NCBI RefSeq assembly: GCF_003627955.1
Contig: NZ_RBWS01000026.1
Coordinates: 1 to 64,000 of the forward strand
From: Sphingobacterium puteale
GTDB lineage: Bacteria; Bacteroidota; Bacteroidia; Sphingobacteriales; Sphingobacteriaceae
Length of the DNA: 64,000 nucleotides
Direction: 5' to 3'
The notes beneath the pieces are model-generated. The model did no database searches and was not told the DNA's origin. It saw nothing but the letters and a program-made list of their open reading frames with translations. The translations under genes and the position numbers were made by a program. This document shows, in pieces, positions 44,512 through 53,134 of the stretch (position 1 is its first letter; the number at the start of each line of letters is the position of its first letter).

Positions 44512-45633
44512 ATGAGCAGCATGAAACGAAATAGGGGATTTTTCTTCAAGCAATATGACGAGCCGTTTCAGACGCCTTTTGAAAAATTATTTGATATTTT
44601 CAAAGAATTGATTACCCATACCTCGGGTGATTTTGATGAAGCCATTGATTGGCTGCGTGAATTGGATCTGGAATTCAAACTGACCACTCCAGAATATACC
44701 ATAGATGATTTCATCGCCGATCTGAAGAATAAGGGATATATCAGGGAAAAAATGGAATTTGATGGCAACGGTGGCGTGGACATTACCTCAAAGATGGAAA
44801 AAGCCTTGCGACAAAATGCATTGGACCAGATTTTTGGGAAGATGCGAAAAGGAAAGTCCGGTAATCATAAAGCCAACCAACAAGGCCAGAGTGACGAAAA
44901 CATGGGCGATTTTAGAAGATATCAGTATGGAGACGGTCTCGAGAAAATTGCTTTGACTGAAAGCCTGAAAAATGCACAGATCAATCATGGTATTGGCGAG
45001 TTCGGTTTGTCAGAAAATGATCTGGTTGTAGAGGATACACAGTTTAAATCGCAGATGAGTACGGTGCTGATGATCGATATCAGCCATAGCATGATCCTAT
45101 ATGGCGAAGATCGGATTACTCCTGCAAAGAAAGTAGCCATGGCCCTATCTGAACTTATCCTTACACGGTATCCCAAAGACACGCTCGATATTATTGTCTT
45201 CGGTAATGACGCTTGGCCGATAGCGATCAAAGACTTGCCCTATCTGCAAGTGGGGCCGTTTCACACCAATACTGTCGCTGGCTTAAAGTTAGCAATGGAT
45301 ATACTCCGGCGCAAGCGGCATGCAAACAAGCAGATATTTATGATTACAGACGGCAAGCCGAGCTGTTTAAACATGCCGGATGGTACCTACTATAAGAATC
45401 CAATGGGCTTAGATCCATTTATCACCGGAAAGTGCTATAATATGGCCGCGCAGGCACGGAAACTAGGAATACCTATTACGACCTTTATGATCACTTCAGA
45501 TCCCTATTTGCAGCAATTTATCGATGAATTTACGGCTTCAAATCAAGGCAAGGCTTATTACACAGGACTTGGAGATCTGGGCGGAATGATTTTTGAAGAC
45601 TACGAAGAAAATCGCAAAAAAAGAATACGATAA
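44512..45633 (+). CDS. VWA domain protein (CoxE/ChlD-like partner of an AAA+ ATPase)
   Basis: 373 residues. The N-terminal 180 are helical and charged. The von Willebrand A domain (about 183-350) has the metal-ion site motif in MIDISHSMILYG (Asp189, Ser191, Ser193), a Thr in FHTNTVAGLKLAMD and Asp in FMITDGKPS. It is followed 70 bases later by a MoxR/ChlI-like AAA+ ATPase. Such pairs act as chelatase- or chaperone-like machines that insert metals or remodel proteins. The target is unknown. VWA-before-ATPase order is the reverse of many MoxR operons. Confidence 0.88.
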   Translation: MSSMKRNRGFFFKQYDEPFQTPFEKLFDIFKELITHTSGDFDEAIDWLRELDLEFKLTTPEYTIDDFIADLKNKGYIREKMEFDGNGGVDITSKMEKALRQNALDQIFGKMRKGKSGNHKANQQGQSDENMGDFRRYQYGDGLEKIALTESLKNAQINHGIGEFGLSENDLVVEDTQFKSQMSTVLMIDISHSMILYGEDRITPAKKVAMALSELILTRYPKDTLDIIVFGNDAWPIAIKDLPYLQVGPFHTNTVAGLKLAMDILRRKRHANKQIFMITDGKPSCLNMPDGTYYKNPMGLDPFITGKCYNMAAQARKLGIPITTFMITSDPYLQQFIDEFTASNQGKAYYTGLGDLGGMIFEDYEENRKKRIR

Positions 45634-45703
45634 ACAGTGAATTTACGGCAATAAAATATAAATCTTGCGCAAGGTTTGCGTTTGCGCCTCATCATCAGAA
45701 GAT

Positions 45704-47170
45704 ATGGATTACACAAAGATTACAACATTTGGTGCACTGAAAAAGTCAGGTTACAAGCCTAAGACGATAAAAGAAGAATTGCGTCAGAACTTGATTGCAA
45801 AAATTAGGAAAGGCGAAACCGTGTTTACCGGAGTACATGGTTATGAGGATACCGTTATTCCCGAACTTGAGAGAGCTATTCTTTCCAAACACAATATTAA
45901 TTTCCTTGGTCTTCGTGGCCAAGCAAAGACCCGTCTGGCTAGGCTCATGGTTAATCTGCTGGATGAATATGTGCCTGTGGTAGCTGGATCAGAGATCAAT
46001 GACGATCCCTATAACCCTATATCCCGCTATAGCCTGGAGCTCTTGAAGGAAAAAGGTGACGACACCGCGATAAACTGGCTTCATCGAAGTGAACGTTTTT
46101 CCGAGAAACTTGCTACGCCCGATGTGACCGTAGCCGATCTGATAGGTGACGTTGATCCGATCAAAGCAGCCAATCTGCGATTGAGCTATGCCGATGATCG
46201 CGTGATTCATTTTGGTATGATTCCACGGGCAAATCGTTCGATATTTGTCATTAATGAACTGCCTGATCTTCAGGCCCGGATTCAGGTGGCACTTTTCAAT
46301 ATCTTGCAGGAAGGGGATATCCAGATCCGCGGATTCAAATTGCGTCTACCCTTAGATATACAGTTTGTGTTCACCGCAAATCCGGAAGATTATACCAATA
46401 GGGGGAGTATTGTGACGCCATTGAAAGACCGGATAGGATCGCAGATATTGACGCATTATCCTGAATCAGTTGAGATCGCGAAGGCAATAACTGCCCAGGA
46501 ATCCAACTTGGAGGCGGCACAGAAAGAAGAAATATACGTTCCTGAACTGGCCCGTGAATTAATTGAGCAAATCAGTTTTGAAGCCCGAAATAGCGAATAT
46601 GTTGATGAAAAGAGTGGTGTTAGCGCAAGGATGAGCATTACAGCATTTCAGAACCTATTAAGCACAGCTGAACTGCGCATGCTCAAAAGCGGATCAAAAA
46701 AGACGTCAATACGCCTGAGCGATTTTGTGGGTATTGTCCCAGCTATCACCGGAAAAGTTGAGCTCGTTTACGAAGGTGAACAGGAGGGGGCTGCTAGCGT
46801 CGCGTTGCTGTTGATCGAAAATGCAGTAAAAAGCCTATTTCCGATTTTATTTCCTAAAATTGAAAAATTGGAAAGGGACAACGAGCGCTATCCTTACGAC
46901 GATATTATTCGTTGGTTTTCAGAATCGGAAGGCATTGAGCTGTCCGATGAACTTACAGATGCAGATTACAAACGACAATTGGACCAAGTGACAGCTATCC
47001 AAACATTGATTGAGCAATACCAACCGCAAACGAAAATTCAAGATCGTTATTTTTTGAGCGAGTTCATCCTTTGGGGGTTGGCACTAAATAACAAGTTAAG
47101 CAAATATAGACTGGGCAATGGCCTTCAGTTTCAGGATAACTTTCAGGATTACCTTCGAAAGAACCTATAG
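45704..47170 (+). CDS. AAA+ ATPase, MoxR/magnesium-chelatase subunit I-like
   Basis: From the ATG at 45704 the protein has 488 residues. The Walker A loop is GLRGQAKTR (69-77). A long insertion with DVTVADLIGDVDPIKAA follows, then Walker B in IFVINELPDLQ, and the sensor region FVFTANPEDYTNRG and PLKDRIGS. A helical lid domain and a C-terminal extension complete it. The layout resembles ChlI/BchI-type ATPases that work with a VWA partner, which is encoded just upstream. A large hairpin ends the unit. The TTG start at 45665 is less likely. Confidence 0.88.
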   Translation: MDYTKITTFGALKKSGYKPKTIKEELRQNLIAKIRKGETVFTGVHGYEDTVIPELERAILSKHNINFLGLRGQAKTRLARLMVNLLDEYVPVVAGSEINDDPYNPISRYSLELLKEKGDDTAINWLHRSERFSEKLATPDVTVADLIGDVDPIKAANLRLSYADDRVIHFGMIPRANRSIFVINELPDLQARIQVALFNILQEGDIQIRGFKLRLPLDIQFVFTANPEDYTNRGSIVTPLKDRIGSQILTHYPESVEIAKAITAQESNLEAAQKEEIYVPELARELIEQISFEARNSEYVDEKSGVSARMSITAFQNLLSTAELRMLKSGSKKTSIRLSDFVGIVPAITGKVELVYEGEQEGAASVALLLIENAVKSLFPILFPKIEKLERDNERYPYDDIIRWFSESEGIELSDELTDADYKRQLDQVTAIQTLIEQYQPQTKIQDRYFLSEFILWGLALNNKLSKYRLGNGLQFQDNFQDYLRKNL

Positions 47171-47199
47171 CCAGAAGACGAGGTGTTATGGATATAATT

Positions 47200-47244
47200 G
47201 CCTCAAAAAAGCTGTAAAGAGACTCTTTGCAGCTTTTTTGAGGC
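47200..47244. terminator. Terminator of the VWA/AAA+ unit
   Basis: A 21-bp stem with one G-T pair (47200-47220 with 47224-47244) and a 3-base loop; the T-rich segment is inside the right arm. Confidence 0.75.
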
Positions 47245-47437
47245 ACCAAATATTTATTTATTTCAAAAGTTGATACTCTTTGATGTGAAATCATCTTTCG
47301 TCCACTTTTTCCTGTTGCCTTCGATCGATTGTATTTTTCCGCCAAAACTTATCCTAAGGATATCGAAATTTTAAAGCGGCTTGATTGATAAATAACAGCG
47401 TCATTACCCATACAGACGGCTCATTTTCATTGCCTTC

Positions 47438-47988
47438 TTGTTTCTAGGAACAGCTCTATCTGATTGCCTAGAACCGGAACACCACGTATTCCATATCACG
47501 AAGTGCTTTATTGACACGTACATCCTTTTGCATATTGCGTTCGATTTTGGGAATCCAAAAGAGGCGGATGGGCTTAATGCGTTCTTTATTATTTTTCCAG
47601 TCGAATCCATGCCAAAATTCACCATCTTTGGCGATGATGTGGAAGCTTTTTTACAGTTTGCACTGACAGTGATTAAGAGACGAAAATCCAGAGCAGGTCA
47701 TGACTTTGAAAATCATCTTCATGCAATTTTCGATACCTACGGGATTAAATATTCCAAAGGGGCAAAAACAGAAAGAAATAACCGGTACTCTCCGAAGCTG
47801 GCCGTATTCCGCACAAGCACTTGATTAAACTCCAACCCGCAATAAATCAGATCGATGAGATGATCGCGCAGAATTTACAACTGATCATTCCTTCTCCATT
47901 ATACGTGACCTATTCGGAAGCCCAACTGACCAATATTATTGATGTAAAATCTTTTGTCTCAAGGATACTACCACATACTCAAAAATAG
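47438..47988 (+). pseudogene. EcoRII-type (C-terminal domain) restriction endonuclease remnant
   Basis: The frame to 47824 contains IKRRKSRAGHDFENHLHAIF and DTYGIKYSKGAKTERNN, which match the start of the EcoRII catalytic domain. The reading then breaks. In another frame, from about 47799, it resumes as VLSEAGRIPHKHLIKLQPAI, QLIIPSPLYVTYSEAQL and VKSFVSRILPH to a TAG at 47986-47988, which fits the end of the same domain. The stretch that should carry most catalytic residues between these parts is missing, so an internal deletion with frameshift is likely. The sequence upstream of about 47540 is not clearly homologous. No methyltransferase gene was found nearby. Confidence 0.65.
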
Positions 47989-48162
47989 GTCGTTATTGAA
48001 GGGGCTTTTTATTTATCTGTGGATGCCAATTTAAACTGCTTAAGCTGGCTGATAAGGTAAACTAAAGGATGAAGAACGAGAGATGTACAATGTAAGTTTA
48101 AGAAATAAACGGGATGCGGCGAGTATGCGAAGTGAGCAGGAAAAGCCTGAGGTTATAAAAAA

Positions 48163-48199
48163 ATACGGCCGTCCGGATACTTTTCCGGCGGCCATTTTT
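48163..48199. terminator. Bidirectional terminator beyond the carbonic anhydrase gene
   Basis: GGCCGtCCGG pairs with CCGGCGGCC with one bulged base, 8-base loop, T run on each strand. It lies in the 315-base gap 48.0-48.3 kb, which holds nothing else recognisable. Confidence 0.8.
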
Positions 48200-48303
48200 C
48201 ATTTATAGCATGTTATATTTTAGTCATATGCCATACTGTTCCTTTGAACTAATGATCAGAATTTTTTATTCAAAAAGAGTTGATCGCAATTTCAGAGATA
48301 GCT

Positions 48304-48939
48304 TTATAGCCAACTTACGCTTCCAGTTTCAACATCGTAATTGGCACCTACAATCTTGATCTTGCCTTCTTCTTCAAGCTTCCGAAGAGTTGAACTTTGT
48401 CTGCGAATATCTTTAATGGCGTGTTTAATATTCTGCTGGTTTAATTTCTCCAACAAAACGCTATTTTTTGATGAACGTTCTTCGTCTTCATCTATCACTT
48501 CATTGATAATAGCATCAAAATGATTAACTAAATGATTCAGGTTGTCCATGCCCAATCCTTCGATTTGTGCAGCATCCAATCCACCTTTCAGGGCGCCGCA
48601 TTTGGTATGGCCCAATACGACAACGAGTTTGGAACCGGCTACATTGCAGCCAAACTCCATTGAGCCTAGAATGTCCTGGTTGACAAAATTTCCTGCAATT
48701 CTGATGCTGAAAATATCACCAAGACCTTGGTCAAATATAAGCTCGGCAGAAGTACGACTATCTATACAGCTTAGTACCACAGCGAACGGCCATTGCCCTT
48801 CGCGCGTAGCATTTACCTGTTCGAGAAGATCCCGGTTTGCTTTTAGATTATTGACAAAGCGCTGATTTCCTTCTTTTAAGAAGTCTAATGCTTTTTCAGG
48901 AGTAATTGTGGACTGCGTTTCGTATGTATGTGCCTTCAT
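48304..48939 (-). CDS. Beta-class carbonic anhydrase
   Basis: 211 residues. The zinc site is Cys58, His111 and Cys114 (VLSCIDSRTS, LGHTKCGALKGG), with the Asp60-Arg62 dyad typical of beta enzymes. It catalyses interconversion of CO2 and bicarbonate in the cytoplasm. There is no signal peptide. Single-gene unit with a terminator downstream. Normal length. Confidence 0.94.
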   Translation of the reverse strand: MKAHTYETQSTITPEKALDFLKEGNQRFVNNLKANRDLLEQVNATREGQWPFAVVLSCIDSRTSAELIFDQGLGDIFSIRIAGNFVNQDILGSMEFGCNVAGSKLVVVLGHTKCGALKGGLDAAQIEGLGMDNLNHLVNHFDAIINEVIDEDEERSSKNSVLLEKLNQQNIKHAIKDIRRQSSTLRKLEEEGKIKIVGANYDVETGSVSWL

Positions 48940-49427
48940 AAAATTTAAATATTTCGAGTATTAAAGATAGGATAAATTCGCTAAATTTTAATGACGGGCA
49001 AAAATTGAATGTATTTTTATGTTCTTAATTTAATGTATGCGCCAATTGTTATCGATGAAGAATATTACTGAAGTATTGAAATTTAGTTTATTCTGGCCTC
49101 CGTTTTTTAGCTATTCAATGAGTCAGGTACGATTGGCAGGTTACCAAATTGTATAAATAGGTATCAATAGAAAATGTAGACACTAAAATATGTATGAAGG
49201 CTTAAAGCACCTTGGACTTTTTTCTGGAAGCGGCATTCCACAATACGTTTGCCAGCAAACTTTACGATTTCAGTGGACTTTTTATCTTTCCCATTTTCTG
49301 CTCCGCTATCTTCCCTAAACAAAAGTTCTGTTAACACCGCTTTCTATCCCGGCATTTCTATGGAAGGAGGAAACTGTATTGAATGCATTTGCGATTTCCT
49401 GTTGTAAATGCTGATTTCTCTGCCGGA
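48940..49427. other. Gene-free region with a possible coding remnant
   Basis: Almost 500 bases without an intact gene. On the minus strand around 49165-49345 a frame reads KAVLTELLFREDSGAENGKD and EIVKFAGKRIVECRFQKK, interrupted upstream by a stop; it looks like diverged coding sequence but I cannot name it. Confidence 0.35.
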
Positions 49428-49462
49428 TAAAAATCCTTGCTAAAATTTAAATGACAAGGATT
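49428..49462 (-). terminator. Terminator of the azoreductase gene
   Basis: AATCCTTG (49432-49439) pairs with CAAGGATT (49455-49462); on the minus strand the stem is followed by TTTTATCC. It lies 22 bases after the azoreductase stop codon. Confidence 0.65.
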
Positions 49463-49484
49463 AATTTCCGATCAGATCCTTATA

Positions 49485-50087
49485 TTAATCAATGGCAATA
49501 TTCTCGATTGCTCTTTCCAGTGATGTCTCCATTATCCCGGGAATTGAAAGACCCTCTGCGCGGAAAACACTGATGTCAGAAATACCATAAAATCCAAAGA
49601 TATTTTTGATGTAAGGAATATTGGAGTCATATATTTGATATGGGCCTTCCGAATAGATATTTCCAGAGGTAAAAGCGACATAAAGCTTTTTGTCGTTTAA
49701 CAGGCCCTTTGGTCCGTTTTCATCATATTTGAAGGTATATCCAGCTCTTGAAGTAAAATCGAAATAGGCTCTCAGAGCCGCTGGAACTGAGAAGTTGTAC
49801 ATTGGAGAATCAATGACAATAATGTCGGCTTCCTTTAATTCCGAAATTAGACCTTCCGAATATTTGCTAATTGATTGCTGTTCTTCAGAATGATTTTCAG
49901 CGGGTGTAAAAAACGTATTTATATGTACCTCCTCCAAAAGTGGAACTTTACTTTTTGTCAGATCACGTTCCTTTACAATGCTATCGGGATACTTTTCCTG
50001 AATTTTTTGAATAACAGCATTTCCTAATTTTCTACTTGCAGATACCTCTGCTCTTGGACTTGAAATAATGTGAAGTATATTTTTCAT
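49485..50087 (-). CDS. azoR: FMN-dependent NADH-azoreductase
   Basis: 200 residues in the flavodoxin-like fold. The FMN phosphate loop is in LHIISSPRAEVSASRKLG, followed by DIIVIDSPMYNFSVPAALRA and the RAGYTFKYDENGPKGLL loop typical of AzoR. The enzyme reduces azo compounds and quinones with NADH. It is divergent from an HxlR regulator, a pairing well known for control of quinone and electrophile reductases. Normal length and intact. Confidence 0.92.
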   Translation of the reverse strand: MKNILHIISSPRAEVSASRKLGNAVIQKIQEKYPDSIVKERDLTKSKVPLLEEVHINTFFTPAENHSEEQQSISKYSEGLISELKEADIIVIDSPMYNFSVPAALRAYFDFTSRAGYTFKYDENGPKGLLNDKKLYVAFTSGNIYSEGPYQIYDSNIPYIKNIFGFYGISDISVFRAEGLSIPGIMETSLERAIENIAID

Positions 50088-50111
50088 TTTTCTTTGTTAA
50101 AATTTCTTTAG

Positions 50112-50168
50112 CAAAATTATGTATATTTGCTTATTAAAAGTTAGTAGTAATCAAAAGGTTAGTAGTAA
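50112..50168. promoter_or_regulatory. Divergent promoter/operator region of azoreductase and HxlR genes
   Basis: Two back-to-back -7 boxes, TAATTTTG on the minus strand (50112-50119) and TATATTTG on the plus strand (50122-50129), stand only two bases apart. Two direct repeats TTAGTAGTAA (50141-50150 and 50159-50168) lie just downstream on the HxlR side; the second is part of GGTTAgtagTAACC. They are good candidates for HxlR binding sites. Confidence 0.6.
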
Positions 50169-50184
50169 CCTTTAGGTTAGTTTA

Positions 50185-50583
50185 ATGTTGAATCCCATGG
50201 AAAATACAATTGATTTAGAGGAGCCTATCACTGCTGCTAAATGTTCTGAAAACCTTTCTTCTGTTGAAGATGCAATTTATGTTATCGGCGGAAAATGGAA
50301 ATTAAAGATTATTATTGTTTTGCAGGAAAGCGGGAGTATTAGATTTAATGAGCTTCAAAGAAATATTAGGGGCATCTCAGCGCGAGTGCTTTCAAATGAA
50401 TTGAAAGATCTTGAATTAAACGGTTTTGTCAAAAGGGTCGTGCATGCCGAGCAAACGCCAGTTGTCGTAGAGTATATTTCCACAGATTACAGTAGAACCC
50501 TGAAAAACGTTATTATAGCACTTTCGGATTGGGGGAAAATGCATAAAAGAAATATTCGGACGGAAGCATTTTTAAGCCAATAG
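50185..50583 (+). CDS. HxlR family transcriptional regulator
   Basis: 132 residues with the HxlR winged helix: VIGGKWKLKIIIVLQESGSI, RFNELQRNIRGISARVLSNE and LKDLELNGFVKRVVHAEQTP. Members sense aldehydes, quinones or other electrophiles, often through a cysteine; here Cys20 in AAKCSENL is at the usual N-terminal position. It is divergent from azoR and probably represses it and itself. An alternative ATG lies at 50197. Confidence 0.9.
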   Translation: MLNPMENTIDLEEPITAAKCSENLSSVEDAIYVIGGKWKLKIIIVLQESGSIRFNELQRNIRGISARVLSNELKDLELNGFVKRVVHAEQTPVVVEYISTDYSRTLKNVIIALSDWGKMHKRNIRTEAFLSQ

Positions 50584-50804
50584 AAATTACACTGTCAGCT
50601 CATGATGAATATTCAAGCAAATTGAGAAAGATCTCTTACAGGCATGATTTATTTTTGATTCTTCTTTTTTTACCAGCGTCACCCCGTGCTCCCAATACAA
50701 AAATTACTTGAATTAACATTTTGCCAAGTTCAAAGAGACAATTTTCCACTTTAGGTGGTAAGATAGCGATTATGGTGCAAAAGGAATGATGCAAGAAATA
50801 GCGT

Positions 50805-50960
50805 ATAGGGATCACACTTGAGGAAGCTATTCAGCAGGTAGTGAAAAGTTTGGGGGATATACCATTTGGCAGACCTGCAGAACCATAGGAGGTAGCCGAA
50901 TTGGTAGGCTTTTTAATTTCGCGGAAAGTGAAACGGCAAAAGCAGCTACATATTTTTTAA
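50805..50960 (+). pseudogene. Short-chain dehydrogenase C-terminal remnant
   Basis: The frame reads IGITLEEAIQQVVKSLGDIP, FGRPAEP, a TAG stop, then EVAELVGFLIS before degenerating. This is the well-known SDR segment in which GRP-x2-PEEVAELVAFL precedes the final strands. The Rossmann core upstream and the last 20-30 residues are absent. A decayed gene fragment in an otherwise gene-free stretch (50584-51118). Confidence 0.6.
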
Positions 50961-51118
50961 GGTGCTATAATTCCAAAAAAACGCAAATGCCTACGAATGA
51001 TAAACTATCGCCAGCGAATTATAATTTGTTTAATTTCTTGTAGATTTTACAGTTAAATTTGAGTACAGAATAAAGCTGATATCATCAATTAATACATTCC
51101 ATTTTAGAATAATCGTAC

Positions 51119-52255
51119 ATGAATAGACTATTATTAGCCCTTTTACCCTTAATTTTTTCTTGTAAAAGTCAAAGGGAAATAGATCTGGCGACCTTGAACT
51201 TAAACGAGCCGATTGAAAAAGTCAGCAGTTTTGATGACGTATTATTGATCGGTGTAGAAACTGTAGAATATCCTTTTAGCTTGTTGTTGGAGGTTGAAAA
51301 ATCGAATAAATACAACTTTGATGGAATTGATCTAGAAGGACAGCGGATTATTTTTCAAATTGAATCGGAGAAATTGAAAACAGATAGCATTACACGATTT
51401 GGCGGCGGAAATATCGATCTCAAACAGGCTAAAAATATCAATGAATTAAATGAGATCTTAAAAAATTACGATGCCGAAGGTAAGATCTATGGCGTAAGAA
51501 TTGAGCTGAAAACGCCACAACTGCAGGCCAATATTTTAAAGAAACTAGAGGTTAAATACGGTAAGGGCACTAAAAATCCGAATACTGACAACGGTTTATA
51601 CTGGAATATAAAGACTCAAAATAAATTTGTCTTTTATGCTCCAGATTACAAAAGATTAATCATTTTGAATAACACGGATCTGTCCAAATCGTGCTATTGG
51701 GATATCATGAATGGTTTAATCGATCTTGGCGGATGCGATAATGAAAAGTACATGGCAGACTTGGTGAAAAATGCAACCAGCCCAGAAGATGTTAAAGAGA
51801 AACCTACCATAAAAATTGATAAAAACTGGAACATTAATAGTTTGATTGTTGGTAAAACAACAGAAGAAGACTTTCTAAAATCAGCTACAAACAAGCGTTT
51901 TGAACGAATCGAAGAAATTGATGGGACCACGGCAAAAACAAATGAAATCTATTATCAGAATAACTATCATGATTTCTACTTTTACTTTGCTGTAAGCAAC
52001 AGCAATCCCGATAATCAAAAGGAAAATTTCATTAATGGCTTCGCCATCAACGACTTTAGAAAGGTGGAGATCTCATTTGAAAATGGCTTAAAACCGGGTT
52101 TAAAATTTGATGAAGTGCTAAAGTTATTGGAAAAGCTTAAAATAGACTTTCACCCAGTTGATTTTGCCAATTATATCGAAATTAAAACTTCACCTTATAA
52201 AGTGACCTTGAATTTTAATGATAAAATGTTGCTTTCTGGAATGTTTGTTAAATAG
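51119..52255 (+). CDS. Hypothetical lipoprotein
   Basis: 378 residues. The N-terminus MNRLLLALLPLIFSCKSQ is a lipoprotein signal with Cys15. The rest is a soluble, Lys- and Asn-rich protein with a possible internal duplication: an N-terminal part ending near the CYWDI segment and a C-terminal part with GLKPGLKFDEVLKLLEKLKI. I do not recognise the family. It is followed on the same strand by a SanA-like protein and another lipoprotein, suggesting an envelope-related gene group. Confidence 0.6.
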   Translation: MNRLLLALLPLIFSCKSQREIDLATLNLNEPIEKVSSFDDVLLIGVETVEYPFSLLLEVEKSNKYNFDGIDLEGQRIIFQIESEKLKTDSITRFGGGNIDLKQAKNINELNEILKNYDAEGKIYGVRIELKTPQLQANILKKLEVKYGKGTKNPNTDNGLYWNIKTQNKFVFYAPDYKRLIILNNTDLSKSCYWDIMNGLIDLGGCDNEKYMADLVKNATSPEDVKEKPTIKIDKNWNINSLIVGKTTEEDFLKSATNKRFERIEEIDGTTAKTNEIYYQNNYHDFYFYFAVSNSNPDNQKENFINGFAINDFRKVEISFENGLKPGLKFDEVLKLLEKLKIDFHPVDFANYIEIKTSPYKVTLNFNDKMLLSGMFVK

Positions 52256-52261
52256 CTTCTG

Positions 52262-52432
52262 ATGGAAAAACATCAGTTTCTTGGAAATGGGCAATCGGAT
52301 AATACACGGGCGGATGTAACACCTTTTATCCCTACTGTAGAAGAAGAAAACATCAAATACATTATAGGGGTTGAGGGACCGGATTCTGTTGGGGAGCTCA
52401 AAAAACGAAAAGTAGTTTTGCCGGAGAGATAA
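52262..52432 (+). other. Small open frame, possible gene fragment
   Basis: A 56-codon frame (ADVTPFIPTVEEENIKYIIG, then VEGPDSVGELKKRKVVLPER) between the lipoprotein and SanA-like genes. The composition looks coding, but no family is recognised; it may be a remnant. Confidence 0.3.
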
Positions 52433-52471
52433 AGAAAACCGATTTTTATAAATTGTTGTAAAATCAAGCAT

Positions 52472-53131
52472 ATGAAAAAGATTAAAAAGTTCTTGTTATC
52501 GCTTATCATTCTATGTTTAACAGCTCTATTTGTTGTTTTATTAACCAACAGCAACGTAACGGCCGAAACAGAAAAACTGATTTTCACCCAACTTAAAGAT
52601 GTGCCAAAAACGAAGGTAGCCATCATTTTTGGCGCCGGTATAAACGGCGATCAGCCAAGCAGGTATCTAAAAGATAGGCTGGATGCTGGGATTTCGTTGT
52701 ACAAAAACAACAAGGTGGATAAAATATTGCTGTCAGGAGATAACGGGAGAGATGAATACGATGAGCTTTCAGTAATGAAGTTATATTGTCAGAAAAATGG
52801 CGTCGATACCACAAAAATTTACATCGACTATGCTGGGTTTGATAGCTACTCGACGATGTACCGTGCAAAACATATATTTTATGTTGATACAGCAATTTTG
52901 GTATCTCAGAAATACCACCTGAACAGATGTATTTATCTGGGCGATAAATTGGGTATAAAATCATTTGGTTATAGTGCAGATAGGGGCGTTTATTCGGGGT
53001 ATAAATACTATGCATCCCGGGAAAAACTATCGGTTAGCAAAGCCGTTTTGGATGTGATAAGAAACAGGAGACCAAAGTATTTAGGTGAGCCGGTTGATAT
53101 AAACAAAGAATCAAATTATACGAAAGAATAA
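52472..53131 (+). CDS. YdcF/SanA family (DUF218) membrane-anchored protein
   Basis: 219 residues. One N-terminal membrane helix (about 5-25) is followed by the DUF218 domain: IIFGAGINGDQPSRYLKDRL, VDKILLSGDNG, and the late AILVSQKYHLNRCIYLGDKL. SanA-like proteins affect envelope integrity and antibiotic exclusion in enterobacteria; the biochemical activity is not settled. It lies 3 bases ahead of a lipoprotein gene, so the two are co-transcribed. Confidence 0.85.
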   Translation: MKKIKKFLLSLIILCLTALFVVLLTNSNVTAETEKLIFTQLKDVPKTKVAIIFGAGINGDQPSRYLKDRLDAGISLYKNNKVDKILLSGDNGRDEYDELSVMKLYCQKNGVDTTKIYIDYAGFDSYSTMYRAKHIFYVDTAILVSQKYHLNRCIYLGDKLGIKSFGYSADRGVYSGYKYYASREKLSVSKAVLDVIRNRRPKYLGEPVDINKESNYTKE

Positions 53132-53134
53132 CTG

